Assembly (NCBI GenBank): GCA_013396915.1
Contig: VWZL01001352.1
Span: 211,389-275,388 of the forward strand
Direction: 5' to 3'
DNA length: 64,000 nucleotides
Source of the DNA: Stercorarius parasiticus
Lineage: Eukaryota > Chordata > Aves > Charadriiformes > Stercorariidae
The notes below the pieces were generated by a model that was not told the origin of the DNA, made no database searches, and saw only the letters and a program-made list of their open reading frames with translations. The position numbers and the translations under genes were made by a program. Below, piece after piece: positions 1-11,075 of this stretch (positions are counted from its first letter, which is position 1; each line of letters opens with the position of its first letter).

Positions 1-537
1 TTGGCCTTATTAAACCTCATACAATTGGCCTTGGCCCATTGATCCAGCCTGTCCAGGTCCCTCTGTAGAGCCTTCCTACCCTCAAGCAGATCAACACTCC
101 CACCTAACTTGGTGTCGTCTGTGAATTTACTGAGGGCGCACTCAATCCCCTCATCCAGATCACTGATGAAGATATTGAATAAAACTGGCCCCAAAACTGA
201 GCCCTGAGGGACACCGCTGGTGACTGGCTACCAAGAGGATTTCACCCCATTAATCACAACTCTCTGGGCACGGCCATCCAGCCAGTTTTTAACCCAGAGA
301 AGAGTACACTTGTCTATGCCATGATTCGCCAGCTTCTCCAGGAGAATGCTGTGGGGGACACTGTCAAAGGCCTTACCAAAGTCCAGATAGACAACATCCA
401 CAGCCTTCCCCACATCCAGAAGGTGGGTCACATGGTCATAGAAGGAGATCAGATTGGTTAAGCAGGACCTCCCTTTCCTAAACCCATGCTGGCTGGCCCT
501 GATCCCTGGCTGCCCTGCACTTGCCATGACATGGTCA
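1..537 (-). mobile_element. CR1 LINE fragment, reverse-transcriptase region (pol/ORF2), cut by window edge
   Basis: Non-LTR retrotransposon reverse transcriptase, read on the minus strand. In life the protein copies the element RNA into DNA at a nicked genomic target. The frame from 527 downwards shows the finger-palm region (FRKGRSCLTNLISFYD) and RT motif A, YLDFGKAFDSV, whose catalytic Asp codon is near 381-383. After a TAG stop at 228-230 the same frame resumes with motif B ([10 protein letters not shown]) and motif C as FTDD at 114-125, so both motif C aspartates survive. The tail ([12 protein letters not shown]) runs off the window at base 1. The 5' side stops near 537 without an endonuclease domain, which is the usual 5' truncation of CR1. 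The in-frame stop makes this copy dead, but divergence looks moderate. Family assignment is secure; the subfamily is not determined. Confidence 0.93.
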
Positions 538-2325
538 CGTTGTCACTGTGGTCAGTAGAGATATGTTAATAAGCAGAGATGAGCTAAAAACATAAAGCAA
601 TAGGGATACTTGCTAGACCTGAAATAAAGGGCTATGACACTGAAGTAAAAAACTGGCTTTGTTAACTAAGAAGTAGCCATTTTTATAGGGTCATTTTTTA
701 CTATCATTTTTCACTGCAGAATGCAAACAAACTCCTATTTTATTTCTCCTAATAGGAGAAAAACATGAGCAGATTTGTGTTGTAATTTGGTCTCATACAG
801 TTCTTCTGAGATATTTTCCCCATGTAATTTTGCATTGCAAACTCCTCAGATTATATCAGCAGTGTAACACTAAGCATTTTAATCACAGTGAATGATGAGT
901 TTCCTACATTGAATAAAATGGAGACACCATCTCATGAGCCCACTTATTATATAGACACTTGACTTCTGCTAAATATTCTGGCAACATCCAGACAGAGTAA
1001 ATCTGTTTTACCACTGAATAGTCTATATTTACTGAAGTGGTCCGCTGATTTAAAGTGGATGTTAATGGGAAACTTTATCATGCTGACACAGTGGAAATAA
1101 TCAGTGAAAAAAAAAAGTGCTTTTAAAAGTGCCATGTCCCATGTTTTTGACATATGAAATGTCACTGAGACATTTGGCATTATATCTTAGTGATATAAAA
1201 CTAAAGAGTATAAAAAGTAAAAAGTAAAGAGCATAGAGATTTATATAACAAAGAACACTGAAGAGTTAAATAGCTGACTGGGTTTATTATTTTTTTTTTT
1301 TTTATTTTCAATGCAGTATATTTCAAACATCACTGAAGATTTACAGCTTTCCCCTTTTTAAAGCTAGATTTTGCTTATGAAGAAAATACTTAGCCATTGA
1401 AAATGTAATTGTATTTGCGAATATAACTTAAAAAAACCACACACACAAAAATCATATAAATTATCTTATTTTCTGGGTTTTTTTAAACCTTTATTTTAAA
1501 TTAATTTCTATTGGACAAAATGTGCATTGATGTGATGAAATTTAGTTTTCTGAGAAGTTCTCATTTTGCCTGATATGCATACTATATGTGAAATAAGTAC
1601 AAAATATCAGTCAGACATTCCATAATTTAGATATTATCTACTAACATGATCTAGCCTCAAACAGAACTTCCTATTACCAAATAAACTATAGCATGTCTTA
1701 TATATTCAGTCTACCTTCTTGCATGTACTTATCAACTCTAAGGCATATTTTATACAAGCACAAATATTTATTACAGATGTTCAGAAATACCTATATTTCT
1801 TACATTTTCTTTCAACACAGTATTCTTTATTTTCTCAAATCTATTAATAATTTACCTCAAAAGAAAATAGGATGGCTTTTGTTCTTTTTTTCTGTAAGTA
1901 TCCAGGTGTTGGTCTTTGAAATTTGGATTTAAAATAGTCTCTCAGATCATTAGTGAAATTGTTACATAATCCCAAAAGCCCCCTGCCAGCATAAGACTGC
2001 CTTTCCCAAGAGGCCCATGAAAATCTTGTTTCCCCCTTTCTTAACAGCTACAAAGATCAGAATGAGCATCTCTGAGGCTACACCTAAGGAGTTTCTTCAA
2101 AGGCCCATCAGCAGTGACCTAATAGTTCTGGTCTTGGTATTGTGACCATTATCCTTTCTTTCCCAAGGTTTGTGTACCTGTGTGTTTAACGTATGTTCCT
2201 GCCTCTTTTTTTTTGATTTTTTTTTAAGTGCTGTCCTTAACTTTTCTCACAAACCAGAGGTTCTTGCCGTACAGGTGACCATGTACCCTTACATTCTACA
2301 TATCATTTTGATTTCACGTACACTT
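538..2325. other. AT-rich DNA with no recognised gene
   Basis: I see no coding frame with protein-like composition and no transposon end here. Short A/T runs occur, for example a T-rich run near 1289-1304. The 77- to 79-codon open frames have the composition expected by chance in AT-rich DNA. Confidence 0.6.
2321..2325. repeat. Target-site duplication, left copy (CACTT)
   Basis: This is identical to 3203-3207 on the other side of the LTR. A 5-bp duplication fits a retroviral-type integrase of the ERVL or related class. Confidence 0.8.
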
Positions 2326-3202
2326 TGTCATGGTTTAACCCCAAGGTGGCAGCTAGGACCACACAGCCACTTGTGCAGTTCTCCTGCTTCCCCCTATAAG
2401 GGCAGGGAGAAGAGGGAGAAAAGGAAGGGAAGGGAAAAGATAAAAAACCTCATGGGCTGAGCTAAAGGCAGTTTAATAACAATAGCAATAGCAATAATAA
2501 TACAAGCCACTCTCACTTCCCCAACGAATTGGTACCTTACAAAGCAGCAATCACAGATTTCCCTCCCCCGGGCAACACCCATTTATATACTGAGCATGAT
2601 GTCTATGGTATGAAATATCATAGAATCAAAGAATCTGTTGGGTTGGAAGGGACCTTTAAAGGCCATCTAGTCCAACCCCCCTGCAGTAAGCAGGGACATC
2701 TTCAACTAGGTCAGGTTGTTCAGAGCCTCATCAAGCCTGGCCTGGAATGTCTCCAGGGATGGGGCCTCCACCACCTCTCTGGGCAACCTGTTCCAGTGTC
2801 TCACCACCCTCAATGTAAAGAACTTCTTCCTAATGTCTAATCTAAACCTACCCTGCTCTAGTTTAAAACCATTACCCTTCGGCATATTGCTACATGCCCT
2901 TGCAAACAGCCCCTCCCCAGCTTTCTTATAGGCCCCCTCCAGGTACTGGAAGGTTGCTATAAGGTCTCCCCAGAGCCTTCTCTTCTCCAGGCTGAACAAC
3001 TGCAACTCTCTCAGCCTGATATGCCATTGGCCATTTTACCATTCTGTGTATGCTCCTTCTTAGGTTCTACAGGAAGCTGAAAAGAGCCCTTGAAAAGTAT
3101 AAATAATGTTTAGTAACAACTAAACTAAAATATATTATTGATATTCCTTTCACAGCAATCACTAGAAAGAAAATTAACTCTTTCCTGGCTGAAACCAAGA
3201 CA
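2326..3202 (-). mobile_element. Solo LTR of an avian endogenous retrovirus, interrupted by a CR1 insertion
   Basis: The element begins TGTC (2326) and ends GACA (3202), the TG...CA ends of an LTR. It is flanked on both sides by CACTT (2321-2325 and 3203-3207), a perfect 5-bp target-site duplication. Reading on the minus strand, a TATA-like box (TATATAAAT) lies near 2581-2589. The two LTR halves, 2326-2618 and 3020-3202, align in order with the LTR at 40416-41005: shared stretches include CTCATGGGCTGAG, GAAGC(T/A)GAAAAG and GAAAA(T/C)TAACTC. The LTR proper is about 476 bp. No retroviral internal sequence adjoins it, so it is a solo LTR left by LTR-LTR recombination. It is not coding. Confidence 0.88.
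2619..3019 (-). mobile_element. CR1 LINE 3' end nested in the LTR
   Basis: Minus-strand CR1 with the 3' UTR at the left (ATCATAGAATC-type repeats, then the reverse of the GGTCCCTTCCAACC motif) and the ORF2 C-terminus to the right. The antisense frame 2706-3005 reads FSLEKRRLWGDLIATFQYL, then FRLDIRKKFFTLRVVRHWN and LPREVVEAPSLETFQARLD, typical of the CR1 ORF2 C-terminal tail. It is 5'-truncated at about 3019. It lies inside the LTR in the same orientation and so is younger than that LTR. Confidence 0.93.
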
Positions 3203-3207
3203 CACTT
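3203..3207. repeat. Target-site duplication, right copy (CACTT)
   Basis: Partner of 2321-2325. It fixes the right end of the split LTR at 3202. Confidence 0.8.
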
Positions 3208-6200
3208 GCAACCCTGTCTTGAAATTGAGATGACTCCACTTGTTCAGTAGGTAATAGAATACTATGATTAAAACAGAACCATGGACTAATGGCATGAAAA
3301 ATCAATATGGTATAATGAGTCAAATTAAAGGGGCATTCCCCTTTTGTATGAAATAAAGAGATAGAGCAATTCTGATGTACTTAAGAGCAGAATGACCATA
3401 ACCCATTAATGTGGCGCAGCCATTAAAAAAAAGAAAACTTAATTGTAGAATATATGAGGTATTTCTGGCAGAGACAGTAATATAAATGGCTACTTTTGCT
3501 TCAATATATCTCACCAGCTGGGATGGCACTTGAATTATTATGGACAATTCAGGTCACCTTCATTCTAAAAACAGAATATATAAGGAAAAGTGACACCAGA
3601 CTTTCAGGATGAGACAATAAAATGCTAGTGTAATCTAATAGAAAGAGGATAGAGGGGGATAATTCTGTTCAGTCCTGAGAAAAGGTGTGTAAGCTAATGT
3701 GCAACGTTATCAATAAAGTAAATGGACACAAAACTGGACATTAATAAGTCTAGTCTTTAACTCTCAGAAAGCCGATATTTTAGAACCTTGCTTCCACCAG
3801 AAAAGAGGGAATAAAATTATAAATTATTTTACGAAGATTGCATGATATTAGATAGCACTGGATTCCACAACAGAAGATACACTTTCTAATCCTATATTTT
3901 CTTTGTTACAAAATGACTGTAGACAATGATCAAGGTCTTGGAGCCTGTCATTACATTTTTCTAGGAGAGGTTATCAGGAGAGGAGAGAGTGATCTTTGGG
4001 TAAGCATCTACTCCCTCAAAGATGCATCTTTAAGCTGCATCTCAACTATAGGGGAGGTCAATTCCGTGTGTTGCTTGAGCTCCTAATCCCTTAAAAGTCT
4101 GGACCTGGGAGCTGATGAGTAGTGATTCTTCATTTCACTCAGTGTCAAGAGAAAGCAGAGTATGACAAGAAAGGGAAAGCACATGAATTCAGGAAAATCC
4201 TGGGACATATACTGCAACTTGTAAAGCGCTCTGGGTTTTTATGAGACAGATGTACTCTTTTTATATTTAGAGAAGAATTAGAGAAGCAGCATTTTGCGTG
4301 GTGTTGTGTGTGTGTGTGTAGTGGTAGCAGAGGTTTAAGACAGAGATAAAAATTGTTAGTTTGGAACTGCAGGACACAAAACCAGATTCTTTTGCTGGGA
4401 CTTTTAAAATAATAGTAATAATAACATAATAAAATTGACTGAATTTTTTGTCCTCCTTTGCTGAAAACCTTAAGAGTAATATGGGCCAGATTTTCAGTTG
4501 CTCTATACCTACAAACAGAGCCAGACTTTCCTACAGAACTCTGATTTTAATTAAATCTCAGGATAAAGCTAGAAAGTTGCAAGACCTGCTCACTTTTTAG
4601 AAACTCTGATGCTGGCATGCTGGAAATAAACATACAGTACAAATACAGATGACTAACAAACAGGACTTTTTTATCTAATTATTCCTCTCTTAATAAAGCA
4701 ACAATGCAGCTCAAGTCCAGCCATTTGATTTCCTGGGAAACAAGAAAATGACAAGGAAAAAATATAAAATTTTACTATAATGTGTACAAATTATTAATTT
4801 CAAACTGAATTTGAAAGTCTAGGAATACCAGAGTGAAGTTAAAGAACAGTCAGGTGTTTATGGCAGGGACTAGAAAGATCTGTCATGATTTTAAAAAATG
4901 CTGCTAGCTGGGATTTAAAAGCTTCTGAGCTAAATTGCAAATTAGTTTCATTTGTGGAGTAAGAATATCTGTGTGCTAATAAAATACTTCTGCTGCTTTC
5001 TTTTTAATGTTGTGGACCATGAAAATATTTTCTTTTAGACTACAATTTTATTGTCCACTGTACAACTCTTACTGACAGCTGAAATACTCAACTTGTATCT
5101 AACTGATGCTGCATAACCATAGCAACAAGACCTTGAGGAAAAACACCTGTCAAGAAAATTCTTTAAAGAAAAAGGTGATTCAGAGTGATGGGTCTAGGGA
5201 GAACCTTACTAAAGCTATACAATAATTTAAACAGAAGAATCAACAAGGTATAAAATCAAAATCATCCTGAAAGAAATCACAAACCTCACAGAAGTGACAA
5301 CTGCTCTGAGAAATAAGAAAAGCCATACATAACATGGGGAATATGTTGCAGTGTGAAATGAAGAGAAGTGGCAAAGTCACTCATGTAATCAGAAAAAAAC
5401 AGCAAAGAGTAATGATTGCTTGGGACTAGATACAACAGACAATTAAGGTATTGCCATCCAAAACAGCAGACAACTTAGCTTTTACATATGTGAGTCCCAA
5501 AGCAAAATTTGGCTAGTGTGGAGTGCCTGAGCTCCTACTTTAATGCACTGAAGAATTAAATGACTCGGAATGGCAGAATTTATAGCAATCGACCTACAAT
5601 TGCCTGAAGCAGCCAGTAGGAGATTTTATAAGAGAGCTGTGTCTCCAGATCAACCCTCCACATATATCCAAAGACCTGGGCTGCAGGGAAAAGCACAGAA
5701 TTTGCAGCCTACCTTTTTTTCCTCATTTTGGGAGTTTGCAAGACTGAAGCGAAGGAGGTTTACTTCTTTCTTTCATAAGACAATAGAGAGTCCTTTTTTG
5801 CAAAAAAAGCTTTAACAAATAGCACACTTGTGCAACATATAAGAGATTCGTGTTCCAGTGTTTTCATAAAACAATTTTAAGTATATACTCTCAAGAAAGT
5901 GTTACAACCAGAGAACCACGAACAATAGCACCTCTTTTTCCCGTCGATGCTTTCTACATTAACAAAAAAGTTACACTGAATAAAAACAATTAGTTGGATA
6001 TTAGAAGAGATGGAAAAAGGGTTGTTAACAATCCAACCCAGTAAAAATAGGGCTAATCTGGAAGAGTAGAGCGCTACGATTGATGCACGTTCAAGTGGAA
6101 TTTCTATATGTTATCCAATGTCTGTCATGACCAGAACCAAATCATAAGGTACTGCCGTGGGATGAAACACCTCTACTTTTATGTTTTATTAATATCATTT

Positions 6201-7625
6201 TGCCTACAGTCTTAGTATCAAAAATGATCATTTGAGCATCGCTACTTTCAGAGACCCGGGCAGCATAATATAAATATGAAATGTAAGTACTACTTTTTTT
6301 TTTTTTTTTCCCACTCCTTTCTCTGAGAGTTGACCTAGGGATAAATGGAGACAATTATGAACTGTATGTACACTCCATATAAAACTCTGCCCCAATTCTG
6401 GGAGACAGCAGCAACTGTAGTAAGATGTTCAGTAGGAAAACTTCTGTACTCTACAGACCAGGATGGCACCTGAAGGAAGGCTGGGTTTTACCACAGAGGA
6501 AGAAAGAGTCACTTGTTACCAATTAAAAAGAAAATTGTCAGGGAAGGATTCTGACAGTTTTTCTTTTCTTCATGTTCCACAAACCTTTGGTCTTTTCCTG
6601 AGGTATAAAAAAGAAAAGGTAAAAAAAAAAGAAAAACCAAGCAAACAAAAAAAAAAAGATACAAGACATTATGAGGTAGAAGACAAAAATTATTTTTGTA
6701 ATGAAATGATAATATTTGTTATTTTTTTTGTAATATTTTTGATTAATATTAATTCCAATTCTATTAAGAATTCTAGCATTCTGAGTCGAATACTGTCTTC
6801 AGCAATAAATATCTTCATGCTTTTCTAACCAACATTAATAGGTACTATTCTGCATTACAATATGGTCATTCATTTTTGTTGAAGGTTTATTTTAAGAAAT
6901 GATGACAGGTGACAAACAAGACATTTTGAAAACACCATCAGGTTATTGGCTGCTATTAGCAAAAGAAACGCATTTCAGCTTTCTTGTGCAAAAAGAGTTT
7001 GAAGCAGAGCTCTACAGGATAGCAATTATTTGAAGTTATTTGAAAAGTAAAGGAGCCGGGGATCCAGCTCTCACCTCAGAAACAGTTAAAGAAGGTAGAG
7101 TACCAAACCAGCTCTTCCAAGCAGAGCCTGGAATCCCATCAAAATGAGAACAAATCTGAAATTCTTTTCCTGTTCCAAATAGCATGCTGTTCTAATAAAG
7201 GTGGGACTCTTACATCTCAAAACAGCAGCAACTACACAGCACATAACTCTTCTGTTTGCTCTATCTTACGCTGCCTCATTTCAGTTTTTATTTACTTAAT
7301 GTGCTAGGAGGTCTTTGGGATTTAGTCTCAATACATTAATAATTTAAATATAATCAGCACTTCATGGAACATCTGTCTGTCTTTTAGCATTTGAGCTGGC
7401 TTTAATTCCTCTGGCAGTTTAGTAGCGCTGAGGTTTGAGGTTCACAGTATAACTAAGTTGAAAGTTGGTGTGAAATGAAGCTGTACAGTTCAACAAACTA
7501 ACACAAAGGATTTATTCAGAATATGGATGTGAGTCAACAATATAGAGAACACCAATGCAGATAAGAGAAACATTTTTTCTCTTTGAAGTCCTTAGCTGTT
7601 ATCCTTAGACCATGGGATAATTAGA

Positions 7626-7840
7626 TCATGAGCTAATCGAAACATACGAATTAATTGCACTAATTGTTATTTTTATGAGAGGATAGTCTTTTCCTGACAA
7701 ATTTGCTTTGATGAGGCAAAGGAAGCACTTGACATTTTGCCATTGAAAGTTAATTGCTCTCCTGCACCAATTAAAATGACACAGTATTTGAACTGAATTG
7801 CTTAATGTGCTGTTCCTCAGAAAAAAAAAAGAAGGCAATG
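7626..7840. promoter_or_regulatory. Candidate conserved non-coding block (homeodomain-type motifs)
   Basis: The stretch is complex in composition and holds several TAATT cores (GAATTAATTGCACTAATTG, GTTAATTGC, CCAATTAAAATG). It lacks low-complexity runs and transposon similarity. That texture is common in vertebrate conserved enhancers, but conservation cannot be seen from one sequence. This is inference only. Confidence 0.2.
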
Positions 7841-8237
7841 CTTAACCTAAGGTGTCAATGCTTTTAAAGCACAATGTATCAGTCTGACCAAATTTGCAAT
7901 AAGCCTAGAAATCCTTAGGTGCCAGAGATTTTTGGTAGACAGTTCTTAATTTCTCCGGAAAAAAATGATGGTTTTTCAGTAAACCAATGACAGGCTGATG
8001 ATTCCACAGTGCTGGCATCAGCTTTGCAGGAATGTTCCTGTGACTTCCTACACCTACAGAAAGAAAAGTAAATAATGCAAGTAACAAAGACTAAACTTAA
8101 GCAAGAGTCATGGAATAGAGTGGCATGTGGAACAAATGGGCTTGACCATGACTGCAAGTTGTTCTGAACTTCTTTCTTGCTGTTCATCTTTCTTACAAAA
8201 GCAAGGACACTAGTACATCACAGAATATCAGAATAAA

Positions 8238-8266
8238 TTCATACAGAATATATGATTCTGTATGAA
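8238..8266. repeat. Perfect 12-bp inverted repeat with 5-nt loop
   Basis: Arms TTCATACAGAAT (8238-8249) and ATTCTGTATGAA (8255-8266) are exact reverse complements around ATATG. No T tract or gene context suggests a terminator. It is a small palindrome of unknown meaning. Confidence 0.85.
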
Positions 8267-8377
8267 AACATGGATTGTAGCATTCTAATCTCCTCCCACA
8301 CACCAGTTGTCCCTTTGTAATGCAATTCATAGCCCGTCAGTTTTGGTTCTTCCACCACTGGTTACATGCAGAGAAGG

Positions 8378-8441
8378 GCCAAACAGTCTATATACTAATA
8401 TCATACCAGTGCTATACTAATATCATACTAGCCAAACAGTC
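8378..8441 (+). repeat. Nested short direct repeats
   Basis: GCCAAACAGTC occurs at 8378-8388 and again at 8431-8441. Between them TATACTAATATCATACCA (8391-8408) is repeated with one change at 8413-8430. The arrangement looks like a local tandem duplication or slippage event. Confidence 0.75.
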
Positions 8442-9508
8442 GCTTCAAGTCCAACAGTAAATGTAGCATTTAAAGTAAGTAATATTCAATAGGCCACAAA
8501 ATAGAATCATTTTATCTATCAACTGATTATTATAAAATGTTTTTAATTATAAAAACTTTGTAAGACAAGGCTAAAATCCATGTTTCTATTTTGTACTGTA
8601 ACAGCTGATCTAGATAGTCATCCATATGCTTTCTTCATTTCTTTGTAGCAATGACTTTTCTTCCCTTGTGCATTTTTTCAGTTTTAACACAAGAACTTAA
8701 ATCCGTCTTTCTAGTTAAATTCCTCTTTCTAAACTGCTGTACAGCTTCACCTTCATTGCTATCTGTAGCTGGATGTTACACTATTTTTGTAATTGATGAG
8801 AGAGGACAGCACTTCTGTCTGTGACATTGATAGGCACGCAAACAGAAATGGAACCACTTGTGGGGCAAGGAGGATTCCAGTTCTTCCTGCAGACAGAGGC
8901 TAATATAATGTTGACATTCCCAGTCATACAGCAGGCATACCATGAAGTCACTGCTTTCTTCCTATCATCACTGTGGATACATATTTCTTTGACTAGATGG
9001 CCTGAAGCCATAAACAGATTTTGTGTTTCAACTTCACTGAACACCATCAGGACTGCTTACTTGAATGCTTAAGGCACTTTTTTTTATCTTAATCTGCTGG
9101 GCTACTATTTTGGGGTGGTTTTTTTTCACAGTTTTTGAACTTCTTAATAAGTTTGTAGGCAATTACTTTAAATAAGTTCCCCACACACTCAAAACACAGC
9201 TCTAATAGTTATTTACTAGCAAATACAAAACATCACTGTTTCATTGTGTGCTATTTTTTATCTTTTGTCAATATGCTGCTGTTTATTTTGAAAGCCAACC
9301 ATGATGGGCATCTTGGGTGATATCTTCTTCCTTCAGAAATAAATGTCAAAACACTTGAGTTCAGTAACATCAAGGTTTCATACCTTGCTTTTTTACTTAT
9401 GCTCAATGTCTCATATATCACATTGTTCAACCAATTAGATGCATTTATTCTCCGTAGTATTACAGTACCCATTTATTAGGATTTTCAAAATATTGGTAGG
9501 AATGAACT

Positions 9509-9530
9509 CAAGTTATTTTAAAATAACTTG
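9509..9530. repeat. Perfect 22-bp palindrome
   Basis: CAAGTTATTTT followed directly by AAAATAACTTG, exact reverse complements with no spacer. AT-rich DNA makes palindromes more likely, though 22 bp without mismatch is long. No flanking gene. Confidence 0.85.
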
Positions 9531-10802
9531 CACATTTCAGCAGTTATCAAGTTAGAACTATTATTAAAAGGATAAAGATCAAGAGCTAGAGTTCGTATAT
9601 TAGAAAACCTCTTCTGTTTCATATTAGTCTTTACGGTACATGTAGTCTGTTTTTGCTGCAGTTTAATGGCTAGAAAAAATATTTAATTTTAATTCTAGAC
9701 ATGTTAAACCATGTTTTGACATATTCTTCATTATCACATTGGTCAAGTCAATACATGCAGTAAAACTCTGTCAGATAAGATACTTCGTAATATAATAAAA
9801 TCTTGCAAAATCAGTAAAAAGAACATCGTACTTCAGTGTAAAGAATTGCAAATATAAAACGTCTCTAGATTGCAAGAAAACAATTAAAGGAAATATTTTA
9901 AAATTAGGTCTATTGAGCTGTTTTTTTCTAATTGCAGAAGCTGGCCAACACAGAAATGCTGAATCAGATTTTTTTCATTCAGTTACTCCTGAGAAGGATG
10001 AACTCTTCGTGGGTGAAACCAGAAATTGACTAAATAAAGCCTTGACACCCTGCTCTTTTTTAATAAAGCTTTATTAAGCCAACTCAAGGAAACAGATGAC
10101 TCTTCAGAGTTTTTGCTGAAAATATACTACCAAAAAAACCCAGCTCTAGAAACATCTTGTGAACTGGGCAAAATAACAAAATCATTCCAGAACAGACTTA
10201 CTGCGAACTCTTCAACTCACCTCACTGTCTTGCAGCTTTGTGAAAGTTATTGTAAAGGGAAATAAAAAAATCACTAAAATTCTGTAGGAGACGGAATTGT
10301 GATTTTCTCTGAGTCTGGTGAAAGTTGGGCTCTGAGATCTAGGACATGAAAAAGAAGCTGCTATACGAAACATATTCCCCAATGGAAACCTGACGAAAAG
10401 GTGACACTGAAGAAAGCTGTACCAACTGCTTCTACTCAGGCCAATCATGTTGGGTAAAAAGACAAGCATAATAGGAAAGTGGCAAAGTGAGTTTTCTATG
10501 AGGTGACTATCAAACTTTTACTTTTACTCACTATTGTCATACGGTTTGATTTTACCTTGACCTTACAGTTCTATGAATTTACATCTGGTACTGGAACTTC
10601 TTTCTATAGTTATTGGTAAAGTTAGTTTGATCAATGAGGTAATATGCTTATTGATCACACTCAGTAACATTCAGCTGAAAATAATAAACTTATTACTTTT
10701 AATTCAGATTATAAGAAAATGCGAGGCGAAAATTTATTTAGTATGTACTTGTTTATACATTTGTTACAGACTTCTGCCATTTATTTGCATTATTTCTTAA
10801 CA

Positions 10803-11075
10803 ATGCTTCAGTGTGGGGTCCCTCCCATGTGATACAGTTCCTTCACAAGCTTCAGTGTAGGTTCTTCCCATGGACTGGAGTTCTTCAAGTGTGGGTCCTT
10901 TCCATGGTGTACAGTCCTTCATGAATAGAATGCTTCAGCATGGGTCCCCCCATGGGCCACAGGTCCTGCCAGAAAACCTGCTCTTGTGTGGGCTTTCCAT
11001 GAGCTGCAGCTTCTTTCAGGGTATACACACCTGTTCCAGCATGGGGTAGAGCACTGGTAGAGCTTCCAGAGGCAG
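10803..11075 (-). mobile_element. LTR-type fragment with internal degenerate tandem repeats
   Basis: Five to six degenerate units of about 40-55 bp repeat the pattern 'GCTTCAG-GTGGGTCC-CCATGG-CAGTTC'. In reverse complement this matches the 'GCAGCCCATGG-GGACCC-ACTGGAGCAG' units inside the LTR at 60995-61580, so both belong to one repeat-bearing avian LTR class. The ends here are not visible: no TG...CA pair or target-site duplication was found. The LTR could extend right towards 11480, where the sequence is unplaced. Confidence 0.65.

Larger units (their letters stand above)
3208..10802. other. Long AT-rich stretch without recognised genes
   Basis: No exon, RNA gene or clear transposon is visible apart from items listed separately. 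A short TG repeat sits at 4305-4319, T runs at about 6292-6310, and A runs near 6619-6660. Open frames of 60-121 codons are lysine/isoleucine/phenylalanine-rich chance frames. The segment starting at 4482 (GGGCCAGATTTTCAG) faintly resembles the end of an ancient DNA element, but I cannot support a call. Confidence 0.55.
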
